A stretch of 64,000 nt of DNA from BS150m-G50 sp964501185 [NCBI: uncultured Bacteroidia bacterium] (GCA_964501185.1 CAZCRT010000009.1:1-64000); one strand, 5' to 3'. Counted from the stretch's first letter, positions 53,017 to 61,730 are shown. Notes: generated by a model from the sequence alone, not told the origin. Numbers and translations: made by a program.

Positions 53017-53901
53017 CTACTTAAGGTAACAGATCGGTTGCACCTGAGAATCCCCGGAAGCTGTGACACGACAGAAGTAGGTTCCTCCAGGCAATCCGGT
53101 AAGCTCCAGATCCACAGAGTGCTGCCCCGGATTGAACCGTGATCCATTTAACAGGGAGCGAACTGCCTGCCCCAGAGTATTATGAATGGTAAGGTTCACC
53201 CGGGACGCCTGTAAAAGCTCAAAACGGATGCGGGTGCTGTTGTTGAAGGGGTTGGGGTAATTGGGCAGAAGCCGGATATTTCCCCTCTCGAGAATTGTGT
53301 CAGAAGATCCCATCAAGATCTCGGTAACCGTCTCCGTTCCACCGGGTACCGGTTCCGCGTCATCATACCAGAACGCGGCACCTGTTCCCTGGCCATCCCA
53401 GTGGATTGAGTGCCCGGCAGCTACATCCGGTACATATTCATCTTCGTACCAGATCCCTGCAGTAACAGCCTGGCTTTCCCAGGTCTGATCAGGTGCACCG
53501 TATTCTACATATGAAACAAAGAAGTCAGCAACCTGACCAAAATCGTTGGGCCGCCAGAGACCGACGAATCCATGACTGTTGCCCATATTATGATCGGTGT
53601 TGTAGAGATACATATGCCCATCCTCTACATAGGGTGTACCTGAGAAATTGGTATGAACAACCAGTATTTCGCCAGGTAGCAGAATGTAATCAGGCAACAT
53701 GAAGTTCGGGCCATCTACATCCAGCAGATAATCACGCAGGTTGACGCTGTCCTCTCCATCGTTCAGCAACTCCACCCATTCCAGCTCAGTATCGGTACCT
53801 TCCGGATCAAACAGCAATTCGTTGATGAGCACTTCTCCGTAGATAGAGCTGATAAGCAGCGGCAGGCAGCATAGAACGACCAGAAATTTGTAAATACGCA
53901 T
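53017..53901 (-). CDS. Lamin-tail-domain secreted protein with T9SS sorting domain
   Basis: About 294 residues with a signal peptide at 1-22. A lamin-tail (LTD) domain occupies about 24-125 (VLINELLFDPEGTDTELEWVELLNDGEDSVNLRDYLLD), a fold common in secreted nucleases and adhesins of FCB bacteria. After a linker, the C-terminal 85 residues form a T9SS domain (LPNYPNPFNNSTRIRFEL ... GGTYFCRVTASG). No nuclease motif is present. The second of two adjacent ATGs (53901) has GAGG 5 bases upstream. Role unknown; probably a surface-displayed binding protein. Confidence 0.83.
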   Translation of the reverse strand: MRIYKFLVVLCCLPLLISSIYGEVLINELLFDPEGTDTELEWVELLNDGEDSVNLRDYLLDVDGPNFMLPDYILLPGEILVVHTNFSGTPYVEDGHMYLYNTDHNMGNSHGFVGLWRPNDFGQVADFFVSYVEYGAPDQTWESQAVTAGIWYEDEYVPDVAAGHSIHWDGQGTGAAFWYDDAEPVPGGTETVTEILMGSSDTILERGNIRLLPNYPNPFNNSTRIRFELLQASRVNLTIHNTLGQAVRSLLNGSRFNPGQHSVDLELTGLPGGTYFCRVTASGDSQVQPICYLK

Positions 53902-54707
53902 CATTACCTCTTTTTGACTTTATGTTATGAGAAAGCCCCGACATAGCGGGACTGTTATTCTTTGTGAGTATTATACATCGATTAATGCTACGGGGGGTGC
54001 CCCCAGATATGAATTGTCATCTGGCATTCCTATCTATATGACCACAGGGTTGATATCAGGCTGCGACCGTCAGCCTCGTTGCAACGGCCATTGTGCCCGC
54101 CGGTTGCTACTCCCGCCCAGGTTTAGACAACCGGAACCTTAGACCGATCCATCTATGGGTGATCAGCCATTGGAAACCATATGGCAAAGGATATGCCGAT
54201 TTTGATATATTGTATTTTTAATAACTTAGAGGTGGTGTCTGACATGGGTTGTCAGGAGTATGTGTCGAGGTTTCAGGGAAAAGTTACAGTGGTAATAAAG
54301 GGGCAGTGAAGGAAATTTATTTTTCAAGTTCCTTGTGCCTTGACTTTTTCACAGCCAAAGACTATTTTGTTTCCGTGCGCTAATATTAACTTCATGTAAA
54401 ACCATATTGATAACAGGGGGAGGTCACCTACCGACCTTCTGCAAGCGGCTTCATCTGCAAGCCAACAATTAACAGCAATTTTGTCTGATAATTATCTCAA
54501 TAAGAAAATGTAACTTTGTATCACATTGTCTGTGATTCATTGTTTGACGGGAATAACTATCTCGTTACCGATACAGGTTGACCCCTGGTGAGAAGAATGT
54601 GCCAGTTTAATTGATATAGTAAGTTTACAAAAACCTAAAACGCGTTTCACCATATGTAGAAAACCATACTGAGTGTTACGCTGTAAAAAACCGAAAGGAC
54701 CTCTCAA
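53902..54707. other. Long divergent intergenic region
   Basis: No gene is supported in about 800 bases. An imperfect hairpin (AGCCCCG...CGGGACT) lies near 53936-53953. AGGTC/GACCT forms a small hairpin near 54426. The sequence CTGCAAGC occurs twice near 54441-54465. The best signal is the promoter at 54340-54368. The region separates the minus-strand lamin-tail gene from the plus-strand OB-fold gene. Confidence 0.45.
54340..54368 (+). promoter_or_regulatory. Sigma-70-like promoter with long downstream leader
   Basis: TTGACT at 54340-54345 and TATTTT at 54363-54368 are separated by exactly 17 bases. The next start codon is at 54708, so the transcript would have a leader of about 330 nt, or the promoter may drive a small RNA. 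Prediction by eye. Confidence 0.45.
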
Positions 54708-55610
54708 ATGAAAAAATTGTTAGCTTCATCTTTAACCCTGTTGACTGTCACCGCCCTGATGATGGCTGTACCGATTTCCTGGGTGCAGCAAGAGGGAGTA
54801 GTTGGTGAGACCTATGAAATTCAGGGTTGTGTGACCGCGCTTACCAGTTCCAGTGGTGCGGATGGTTTCATGGTGCAGGATGCAGAAGCGGCCTGGAGCG
54901 GTATTCAGGTATACGGCGACAACATTGGCATTTCTGTTGGTATGGAAGTGATAGTGTTTGGTGAACTGTACGAGTATTATGGTTGGACCGAACTGTTAAT
55001 TACCGATGTTCCTACCAATGTCATACCTGTTGGCGAGGACTGTTACTACAACCCGTTGGTACTGTCCATCGCTGAAGGTTACACCGAAGCCTATGAAGGT
55101 GTTCTCTGCAGTTTCCCGGGTGTGGTGTGCACCAATGAAGATCTCGGCTATGGCGAGTGGGAAATCAGTGATGGTTCTGGTTTTGGTCGTGTTGATGATG
55201 GGTTGCTATACCCTGACACCTATGAACCAGGTATGGATGATTGCTATGATATCACTGGTATTATGTGGTACAGCTATAGCAACTTCAAGGTGCAGCCGCG
55301 CAGCCTTAATGATATCGTACAGATTTCTTGTACAGAGGTTGAGCCAGTTGCTTATAACCTGAGCAACAACTATCCCAACCCCTTCAACCCGAACACCACG
55401 ATTGATTTCGATCTGGCTGAATCAGGCAATGTTACACTTTCCGTGTTCAACATGACCGGTCATCAGGTCGCCACTCTGGTTGACGGTAATCTGCCTGCCG
55501 GTTCACATTCTGTGACTTTCGACGGCAGCAACCTTTCCAGTGGTATCTATTTCTATATGATCCAGGCTGGAAACTTCACCGACACCCGTAAGATGGTGCT
55601 GGTTAAATAG
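54708..55610 (+). CDS. Secreted OB-fold protein with T9SS sorting domain
   Basis: A 300-residue exported protein with a signal peptide at about 1-20. An OB-fold domain of the YhcR/DUF5689 type (about 25-210) shows as VGETYEIQGCVTALTSSSGADGFMVQDAEAAWSGIQVYG and SVGMEVIVFGELYEYYGWTELLI; such domains often accompany secreted nucleases. The C-terminal 80 residues are a T9SS type A domain (LSNNYPNPFNPNTTIDFDL ... SGIYFYMIQAGNFTDTRKMVLVK). No catalytic domain is attached. GAAAGGACC lies upstream of ATG 54708. Strongly exported, function unknown. Confidence 0.85.
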   Translation: MKKLLASSLTLLTVTALMMAVPISWVQQEGVVGETYEIQGCVTALTSSSGADGFMVQDAEAAWSGIQVYGDNIGISVGMEVIVFGELYEYYGWTELLITDVPTNVIPVGEDCYYNPLVLSIAEGYTEAYEGVLCSFPGVVCTNEDLGYGEWEISDGSGFGRVDDGLLYPDTYEPGMDDCYDITGIMWYSYSNFKVQPRSLNDIVQISCTEVEPVAYNLSNNYPNPFNPNTTIDFDLAESGNVTLSVFNMTGHQVATLVDGNLPAGSHSVTFDGSNLSSGIYFYMIQAGNFTDTRKMVLVK

Positions 55611-55620
55611 TAGATTTATG

Positions 55621-55647
55621 GTGACCCTGGCATAAAGTCAGGGTTAC
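55621..55647 (+). terminator. Terminator-like hairpin after the OB-fold gene
   Basis: GTGACCCTG at 55621-55629 pairs with CAGGGTTAC at 55639-55647 (9 bp, one G-U) around a 9-base loop, 10 bases after the stop. It is followed by a pyrimidine-rich but not pure T stretch. Confidence 0.55.
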
Positions 55648-55687
55648 TTCCTGTTCTTCTATATTCTATATTTTAAAGGGTGCTGGC

Positions 55688-55916
55688 CGCCTGATCTGAT
55701 CAGGCGATTCGTACAGGCTGCGAAGTTTGTACATAAAAAATGTGCCGAATATTACAACCAGCATCTAGCCTGTTCCATGCGATTGTATGGGACTATATTA
55801 GCGACCAATGGGGTTAGCTAAAATATTAAATTGGCTGCAGACGCCCGTCTGCAACCAGAAACGAAACGAAATGATCACCCCCCGGTTACCGCCATGGTGC
55901 CGGGGGTTTTTATTTG
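55688..55916 (+). ncRNA. Hairpin cluster ending in an intrinsic terminator, possible small RNA
   Basis: In order, a 9-bp palindrome with a one-base centre occurs at 55688-55706 (CGCCTGATC/GATCAGGCG), a perfect 7-bp GC-rich hairpin at 55837-55852 (GCAGACG/CGTCTGC), and a stem CCCCCGG/CCGGGGG at 55879-55906 followed by TTTTTATTT. There is no open frame of note. The terminator lies about 270 bases beyond the upstream gene, which already has its own hairpin, so it may end an independent RNA. It matches no RNA family I recognise. Confidence 0.35.
55879..55916 (+). terminator. Strong intrinsic terminator
   Basis: CCCCCGG (55879-55885) and CCGGGGG (55900-55906), with an inner ACC/GGT pairing, form a GC-rich stem followed by TTTTTATTT. 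Confidence 0.8.
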
Positions 55917-55953
55917 TAGAATATGTGGAATAGCAACGAAAACAACACGTTTG

Positions 55954-56316
55954 GGGTCGGACCAAGTTATGTTGCTGTTAATTAGGGGATAACATCGTAA
56001 TTGCCGATAAATAACACCCTACGTTGCGTCCTTTTCAGGCCTGAAAATGAAGAAGGTCGATTTAAGGAGGAGAGGCTACTGGTAGGATTTCCGGGGTCGA
56101 ACCACAGTAACTGATTGGATATTATGCCGTTACATTCAGAATAGCAGCAAAAAAGCCCCTTAGAGCATGTTTTTTCCATATAAGAATGCGATGTAAGTGA
56201 TGTATGAAGACTTTTAGAGGGCGCTTTGGGGTATCAAAAAATCGCTGTAAGGACGATTTATCTGTGATATACAGACCTATCTTCTGAAATTACATCCACA
56301 TACTATGGTCCGACCC
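55954..56316. mobile_element. MITE-like element with imperfect terminal inverted repeats
   Basis: The left end GGGTCGGACCA (55954-55964) and the right end TGGTCCGACCC (56306-56316) are perfect inverted repeats. Inward similarity continues (left TATGTTGCTGTTAATT, right reverse complement TATGTGGATGTAATT), giving about 30 bp of imperfect repeat. The roughly 363-bp interior has no coding capacity. This is the form of a miniature inverted-repeat element, or of a REP-type unit mobilised in trans. No transposase or clear target duplication is visible in the window. Confidence 0.6.
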
Positions 56317-56325
56317 AGATGTCGG

Positions 56326-57255
56326 TTAATGCGCGTCGATTCCATGCCGCATCAGCAGCAGATGTTCGAGAAGTGGCAGCAGCTCTCCCATGTATTCATC
56401 TACCGCCTTGACACTTCCCGGCAGTGTAAAAACGATAGTGTCTCCCAGCAGCGCGGCGACACTGCGGCTGATCAGGGCGTGGATATTTTTCCCACCATAC
56501 TTCATCCGGATGGCGTCCATAATACCGGGGACCAGCCTGTCACTGAGCTCCACCACTACATCGGGAGTGATATCCCGCTGCCCGATGCCGGTTCCACCAC
56601 AGGTAAAGAGAAAGTCAACACCCTCTTTACGTGCTGAAATCAGTTTCTCCCTCAGCCTGTCTGCATCATCCGGCAGGATTTCCCTCGCTACTTCAAGGTG
56701 CCAGCGGCTGCCAGCGAACTGTTGCTCGAGATGTTCCTGCAATCTGGGGCCGCTGCGGTCACTGTAACTGCCACTGCTGGCACGGTCACTCAAAGTCAAT
56801 ACATCTATTCTCAACAGACGGGGTTTGAATTCGATGGAATCACCCGGTTTAGCCTCGCCTTCTTTTAAAACACGGCAGAAAATCCCCTCCTTGGGCATAA
56901 CACATTTACCCACTGCCTGAAAAATCGCACAGTTATCTCCATGACAATGCTTACCGATCTGTGTTACTTCCAGTTCAACAGTACCGATGCGAAACCTGTC
57001 CAGCGGTGCAACCTGCAGCAGATCCACACCCCGGGTAGTGATGTTTTCTGCAAACTCACCCGCCTGACATTCCCGTTCCATCTGGCGACTGAAGAGGGCA
57101 ATGCTCTCTTCGGAAAGCAGGCTGACCTGGCGGTGCCAGTCACCCGCATGTGCGTCCTCCCTGACGCCGAGACTGTCAATCATGATACTTTCTACCGGTT
57201 CTTTGACTGTTCCCTTTTCAAGAGAAATGTTTACTGATGCTATTTCGCCAGGCAT
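56326..57255 (-). CDS. MOSC domain-MogA fusion (molybdopterin adenylyltransferase)
   Basis: A 309-residue fusion. Residues of about 1-148 form a MOSC domain (VREDAHAGDWHRQVSLLSEES, FAENITTRGVDLL, VTQIGKHCHGDNCAIFQ), a fold that handles sulfur or Mo-bound cofactor. Residues 150-309 form a MogA/MoaB domain with FTCGGTGIGQRDITPDVV and SRSVAALLGDTIVFTLPGS, which adenylates molybdopterin before molybdate insertion by MoeA. This MOSC-Mog fusion is known in several anaerobe lineages. It is the last gene of the molybdenum locus, 18 bases after moaC. Confidence 0.9.
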   Translation of the reverse strand: MPGEIASVNISLEKGTVKEPVESIMIDSLGVREDAHAGDWHRQVSLLSEESIALFSRQMERECQAGEFAENITTRGVDLLQVAPLDRFRIGTVELEVTQIGKHCHGDNCAIFQAVGKCVMPKEGIFCRVLKEGEAKPGDSIEFKPRLLRIDVLTLSDRASSGSYSDRSGPRLQEHLEQQFAGSRWHLEVAREILPDDADRLREKLISARKEGVDFLFTCGGTGIGQRDITPDVVVELSDRLVPGIMDAIRMKYGGKNIHALISRSVAALLGDTIVFTLPGSVKAVDEYMGELLPLLEHLLLMRHGIDAH

Positions 57256-57273
57256 AGGGATCCTCTTGTAGTT

Positions 57274-57732
57274 CTATTTCTCGAGTGGAGTCTTTTTCTT
57301 TTCCACCAGCTGTACACCTTCCATCACCATTGTCTTGTCCACCGCCTTGCACATATCATATACTGTCAGGAGAGCCAGCTGTACTGCGGTCAGCGCTTCC
57401 ATCTCGACACCGGTACGTGCAACACAGGTTACACTGCTGTTTACCATTACGCCATCCGTTGTCAGCTCAGCCCTTACTTCAACATGGGAGAGCGGCAGAG
57501 GGTGGCAGAGCGGGATCAGGTCACCAGTGCGCTTGGCCGCCTGAATACCTGCGAGCTCAGCCGTGGTCAGTACATTCCCCTTTTTTACCCCACCGCTTTC
57601 AATCAGAGCGATCGTCTGTGGTTGCAGGCGTATACTCCCTGTGGCCCTGGCCACGCGATGAACGATCTCCTTGGCGGTCACATCCACCATCGTCGGACGG
57701 CCTTCACTATCGAGATGCGTCAGTTTTGTCAA
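57274..57732 (-). CDS. moaC: Cyclic pyranopterin monophosphate synthase
   Basis: A 152-residue MoaC that converts the MoaA product to cPMP in molybdenum-cofactor synthesis. Family blocks are [63 protein letters not shown] and the C-terminal VEKKKTP. The TTG at 57732 is the likely start because AGGAGG sits 5 bases upstream and the protein then begins like other MoaC; frames from 57759 or 57858 would put the ribosome site inside the gene. Confidence 0.95.
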   Translation of the reverse strand: MTKLTHLDSEGRPTMVDVTAKEIVHRVARATGSIRLQPQTIALIESGGVKKGNVLTTAELAGIQAAKRTGDLIPLCHPLPLSHVEVRAELTTDGVMVNSSVTCVARTGVEMEALTAVQLALLTVYDMCKAVDKTMVMEGVQLVEKKKTPLEK

Positions 57733-58027
57733 TAGATCCTCCTGGTAAAGTTGCACCATGAAGCGCTTTGCTTCTCGAAGGACACGAAGGAAAGCAAACA
57801 ATTGTCCAAGAATAGAGATCGAAAGTTTGATCTGAATATCCGAGTACACACATGGCAAACCGAGTTTTGGATTATCTCACCTTCAAGCAGGAATTCGACC
57901 TTCCGACTTGAAACAAACACATGCCCATGTTGATGGAAAAGCGCTGGTATGCAATTGTTATTGCCTGTATCCATGATTCCTCTTCGTGCTCTTCCTGCCC
58001 TTCGTGGTAAATATTCTGGTTTTCTAC
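57733..58027. repeat. Spacer with inward-facing CTTCGTG-type repeat arms
   Basis: One arm (CGAAGGACACGAAGGAAAG) lies near 57774-57792 and the opposite arm (CTTCGTGCTCTTCCTGCCCTTCGTGG) near 57979-58004. The same motif family flanks the spacer at 45419-45668. Short open frames on either strand between the arms match no family I recognise, so the contents look like a remnant. It separates moaA from moaC. Confidence 0.5.
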
Positions 58028-58828
58028 TTATCCGCCAATACGCGAGAATAGATGAACTGCCCCCTCTTTGCCGGAAGCCGGTTTGGCTGTTGCCGCCCGG
58101 GTCAACGCTTCCTCTGCACCAAGTTCCCGGACACTGAATCCGATATCATTGAAGAGACAGGGATGAACGATACCATTGCTGGTCAGGCGTAACCGGTTAC
58201 AGCTCTCACAATCACCACCGGAGCCCCCTTCCACAATCCAGAACTCACCCCGTTCGATATGCATGCGCCGGATAAAACGAATCTCTATACCTTCCTCTAC
58301 GGCGAATTGTGCCACCTGCAGAGCTGCCGGCTCAGATGAGGATTGCTCGATAACACAATTGAGCTTCACCGGCGTCAATCCGATATCGCGAGCCACCCGA
58401 ATACCGGCGATCGCCTGCCCCAGGTCTCCGCCCCGGGTCAGACGTTTGTATTCAGCAGGATCCACCGTGTCGAGACTGATGTTGACACGATTCAAACCTG
58501 CGGATTTAAGATCGTCAGCGTATTGTGGGAGCAGGGTACCATTGGTGGTCATGCTGAGATCTGCTATCCCGGGAATATCAGCAAGCAGCATTACCAGTTG
58601 CAACAGGTTACGCCGTAACAACGGCTCTCCACCGGTCAGCCGGATTTTATCGACACCCATTGCAGCAGCAACCCGGGCTACCTCTGCTATTTCCTCCAGC
58701 GAGAGAATCTCCCGTGCCGGCAACAGGTCAACATGGCCTTCCGGACGGCAGTAGTGACAATTCAGATTACAGCGGTCGGTCACCGAAATCCTGAGATAGT
58801 TAAGCTGGCGATCATAGGAGTCGTACAT
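58028..58828 (-). CDS. moaA: GTP 3',8-cyclase, compact form
   Basis: A radical SAM enzyme for the first step of molybdenum-cofactor synthesis. The first cluster motif is CNLNCHYC near residue 19, TGGEPLLRR follows, and the C-terminal cluster is CESCNRLRLTSNGIVHPCLF. The chain ends SRIGG with the functional GG tail. At 266 residues it is shorter than typical MoaA (about 325-340): the segment between IRFIRRMHIERGEF and GGDCESC lacks about 50 residues. All cluster ligands and the GG tail remain, so it is probably active. It overlaps moeA by 17 bases. Confidence 0.9.
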   Translation of the reverse strand: MYDSYDRQLNYLRISVTDRCNLNCHYCRPEGHVDLLPAREILSLEEIAEVARVAAAMGVDKIRLTGGEPLLRRNLLQLVMLLADIPGIADLSMTTNGTLLPQYADDLKSAGLNRVNISLDTVDPAEYKRLTRGGDLGQAIAGIRVARDIGLTPVKLNCVIEQSSSEPAALQVAQFAVEEGIEIRFIRRMHIERGEFWIVEGGSGGDCESCNRLRLTSNGIVHPCLFNDIGFSVRELGAEEALTRAATAKPASGKEGAVHLFSRIGG

Positions 58829-59987
58829 TTACCCTCTCTCCCTCTGGAATCTGACCCACTTCTGCCGGGATAACAATGTAGCCATCAGCTGTTGCCAGGG
58901 CGTGATAATGCCCCGATCCATGATAGGGAATGGTTTCCACTTCACCGGATGAACTGATTGATACCGGCAGCCAGGCTTCGCGTCGTGTGTTGCGACGCTT
59001 GAACTCCGCTGCCAGAGGAAGCGGGAATATCTGTTCATGGTAATCGTGACCCATCATCTGGAAGAGGAATGGTCTGACAAGTTTCTCAAAGACCATGAAC
59101 ACCGCTACCGGATTACCCGGCAGTCCGAAACAGATAATATCATCTGCGACACCAAGCGTAGTCGGTTTGCCCGGCTTGATTCGTATCTCTTCGAAAAGCA
59201 GCTTCAATCCACAATCACGGAACACCTGTGGCACATGGTCGAAGTCACCCATGGAAACACCACCTGTAAACAGAACCAGATCACACTCTTCCCGTGCTTT
59301 CTGCAGAGTGGCTGTCAGCGCTTCCCGGCTGTCTGTTACGACTCCATAACTGTGAGGGATTACATTAATCGCTTCCAGAAGAGCAACGAGTTGACTGCTG
59401 TTACTGTTGCGGATCTGTGCCGGCCCAGGCAGCTCTGATGGCTTCACCAGTTCGTCACCGGTTGCGATAACTCCCACCAGCGGGCGCCTGGCAACCTTGA
59501 GCTCCACCTGGCCACAGGAGGCCAGTATTCCGGTGTGACGTCGATCCAGCCGGGTGCCTGCAGGTAACAGGATGTCTCCCCTGTGTAGGTCCTCCCCCAT
59601 GCTGGCAATATTGCTCCGGGCAGGGATGTCGATACAACGTATCACGTCTGTTTGAACCGTCTCGCTGTTTTCAAACGGTACCACCACATCGGCTCCAGCA
59701 GGGACGGGAGCCCCGGTCATAATACGAGTGCACTCACCGGCACTGATGGAGTGGGTGGGCATTTCACCGGCAGCAACCGTTGCAGTCACCTTCAGCTCCT
59801 GCTCCAGGTCATCCCGGCGACAGGCAAATCCGTCCATGGCAGAGCGGTTGAAAGGGGGAAGGTCCCTGTCTGCCAGTACAACTTCATAGAGAATGCGCCC
59901 GGTACTGTCCTCGAATTTTACCAGCTCAGCTTCAGTGCGTCGCTCTATCGCCATTACCTGTTGAAAGGCGTCTGAAAATGGAATCAT
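58812..59987 (-). CDS. moeA: Molybdopterin molybdotransferase
   Basis: A 391-residue MoeA that inserts molybdate into adenylated molybdopterin. Blocks seen are DLPPFNRSAMDGFACRRDDL, IMTGAPVPAGADVVVPFENS, TGDELVKPSELPGPAQIRNSN, VLFTGGVSMGDFDHVPQ and ICFGLPGNPVAVFMVFEKLVRPFL, with a C-terminal beta domain. It overlaps the P-loop gene upstream by 4 bases and moaA downstream by 17. Confidence 0.96.
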   Translation of the reverse strand: MIPFSDAFQQVMAIERRTEAELVKFEDSTGRILYEVVLADRDLPPFNRSAMDGFACRRDDLEQELKVTATVAAGEMPTHSISAGECTRIMTGAPVPAGADVVVPFENSETVQTDVIRCIDIPARSNIASMGEDLHRGDILLPAGTRLDRRHTGILASCGQVELKVARRPLVGVIATGDELVKPSELPGPAQIRNSNSSQLVALLEAINVIPHSYGVVTDSREALTATLQKAREECDLVLFTGGVSMGDFDHVPQVFRDCGLKLLFEEIRIKPGKPTTLGVADDIICFGLPGNPVAVFMVFEKLVRPFLFQMMGHDYHEQIFPLPLAAEFKRRNTRREAWLPVSISSSGEVETIPYHGSGHYHALATADGYIVIPAEVGQIPEGERVNVRLL

Positions 59988-60661
59988 ATCTGTCCTGTAT
60001 AATTGATCACGTGCATATCTGTTTCATTGCAGACAGTGGAAAACCCCCAGCTGCTTTCCGTATATGATATCCGCCTCCAGTCAGGCTGGAAACGTCTCCC
60101 GTCAAAACTGACAGTGTGGTCAACCCGTGACAGCGCTTCTCTGGCAGTCTCCTTCGTTGGCAAACCGTCAGCACGTTTCAGCATCAGAAAAGCTCCAGGC
60201 CTGACCACGCGACTCAGACTGTTGGACTCGCAGACTACGGGCTGACCTGCAGGCAGCATGGCCATCAGCGCCAGTAATCCCTCCGCCATATGTTCATGCA
60301 GTACCTGCAGCCAGAACACCTGACTACAGCCGGCAGCCAGCAGGCGGGAGGTATCCTTTGCCGTATTATTATGCATCTCCTCTGTGATACAATAGTGGCC
60401 GGTCAGTGAGCTGCAGACACCGCAGCCCTCACCACCCCGGGGGCACTTGCCGTTGCTCTCGCGAATAGCGGTGACCTTGACACCGTATACTTTTCTGGCT
60501 GAGGAGAGTCTGGAAATCACCCCACAGGCGAAGGTGGTTTTTCCGGCATCGCGGTTAGCTGCTCCGATCAACAGCATGTTGGGTAAATGTATCACATCAC
60601 TCCTGAGCCTGTCGGTAACAGGCGAGTCAGTATATCGGGTAGTTTCTATCGGTTTTCCCAT
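59984..60661 (-). CDS. P-loop NTPase with four-Cys motif in the molybdenum operon
   Basis: A predicted 225-residue protein with Walker A GAANRDAGKTTF near residue 30, followed about 30 residues later by a C-x6-C-x2-C-x7-C cluster that could bind Fe-S or Zn. Later VVCESNSLSRVVRPGAFLML resembles the acidic-loop region of SIMIBI-class P-loop proteins. MobB, the usual P-loop protein of molybdenum operons, lacks this Cys set, so the call is MobB-like at best. Position between modC and moeA (4-base overlap) supports a role in cofactor or metal handling. ATG 60661 has GGAG 6 bases upstream; a frame from 60730 would run into modC. Confidence 0.7.
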   Translation of the reverse strand: MGKPIETTRYTDSPVTDRLRSDVIHLPNMLLIGAANRDAGKTTFACGVISRLSSARKVYGVKVTAIRESNGKCPRGGEGCGVCSSLTGHYCITEEMHNNTAKDTSRLLAAGCSQVFWLQVLHEHMAEGLLALMAMLPAGQPVVCESNSLSRVVRPGAFLMLKRADGLPTKETAREALSRVDHTVSFDGRRFQPDWRRISYTESSWGFSTVCNETDMHVINYTGQI

Positions 60662-60674
60662 CATATGCTCCAAG

Positions 60675-61730
60675 TCAGTCTCCCAGAAATCTACCGGCGC
60701 CAGCTTTAAAGCTGATCCAGACGCTGCCACCGGTTGTTAGTTTCAGTTTATCCATTGAAGCGCGTGTCACTCTGGCAAAAACCGGTACGCCGATATTGAC
60801 CTCAACCTCCACCCCTGATTGTACCGGTTCCAGATCGGTGATCTGTCCGCTGAAACAGTTGCGCGCGCTGGTAGCGGGTTGCTCAATGGAAAGCAACACC
60901 TCGTCACTCCCCAGCAGAAAGTGACCCTCACCGCTGTTACCGTCAGCCAGCAGGGTAAACTCGACCGGACCGGTCCTGAAAAGGGCAGTGTCATTGTTGG
61001 TAGCCTGCAGCTCTCCCTGGTAAATATTCCGCAGCCCGGTAAAGCGGGCGACAAACTCTGAGCGGGGATGGGTGAACACCTCTTCCGGTGTACCTGTCTG
61101 TACAATCGTACCTTTTTCCATAATTGCAATCCGTTCGGCCAGCGAAACCGCATCCTCCCAGGAATGTGTTACATGCAGAATAGTTGTGCCACGCCGGTGC
61201 AGACGCCGCAGCAGTGCGCGCAATCTGGTACGGGCGGCGGGGTCCAGCGACGAAAGCGGCTCATCAAGCAGCAGGAAGTCCGGACGACGGACCAGGACCC
61301 GGGCCAGCGCTACCCTCTGTGTTTCACCACCGGAAAGGGTAAGCGGTGATCGCTCCAACAGCTCCTCCACACCGGTCAGTTCCGCTGCTTCAGCAAGTCT
61401 TCGTTCCCGCTCCTGTGCGCTGATCTTCCTCTGTCGCAATCCCCAGAGGATATTACGCCTTACACTAAGATGCGGGAAGAGCGCACAGTCCTGGTAGATG
61501 ATACCAAAGGGGCGTTGCTGGATCGGCAGGGAGGTGATGTCCATATCGTCCAGCCGGATTGCCCCCATCTGTGCAGAGGTAAAACCGGCCAGGGTTTCCA
61601 GCAGCACGGTCTTGCCTACACCAGATTCTCCCAGCAGAACGAAGTACTCTCCCTTACGGATATCGCAGTTGACATCATGCAGTGAGCAGTTGCCCAGTGT
61701 GATAGCCAGGTTCTGAATACTAAGTGACAT
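60675..61730 (-). CDS. modC: Molybdate/tungstate ABC transporter ATPase
   Basis: A 351-residue importer ATPase with Walker A GESGVGKTVLL, Q-loop IIYQDCALFPHLSV, signature LSGGETQRVALARVL and Walker B LLLDEPLSSLD. The C-terminal 60 residues form a TOBE/Mop-like domain (SARNCFSGQITDLEPVQSGVEVEVN) that binds oxyanion. It powers the ModA-ModB uptake system encoded directly upstream. Its start overlaps modB by 11 bases. Confidence 0.93.
   Translation of the reverse strand: MSLSIQNLAITLGNCSLHDVNCDIRKGEYFVLLGESGVGKTVLLETLAGFTSAQMGAIRLDDMDITSLPIQQRPFGIIYQDCALFPHLSVRRNILWGLRQRKISAQERERRLAEAAELTGVEELLERSPLTLSGGETQRVALARVLVRRPDFLLLDEPLSSLDPAARTRLRALLRRLHRRGTTILHVTHSWEDAVSLAERIAIMEKGTIVQTGTPEEVFTHPRSEFVARFTGLRNIYQGELQATNNDTALFRTGPVEFTLLADGNSGEGHFLLGSDEVLLSIEQPATSARNCFSGQITDLEPVQSGVEVEVNIGVPVFARVTRASMDKLKLTTGGSVWISFKAGAGRFLGD

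Noticed and set aside
57790-57975. A small gene (such as a GxxExxY protein) between the CTTCGTG repeat arms
   Set aside because: Neither strand gives a frame with the expected conserved residues.
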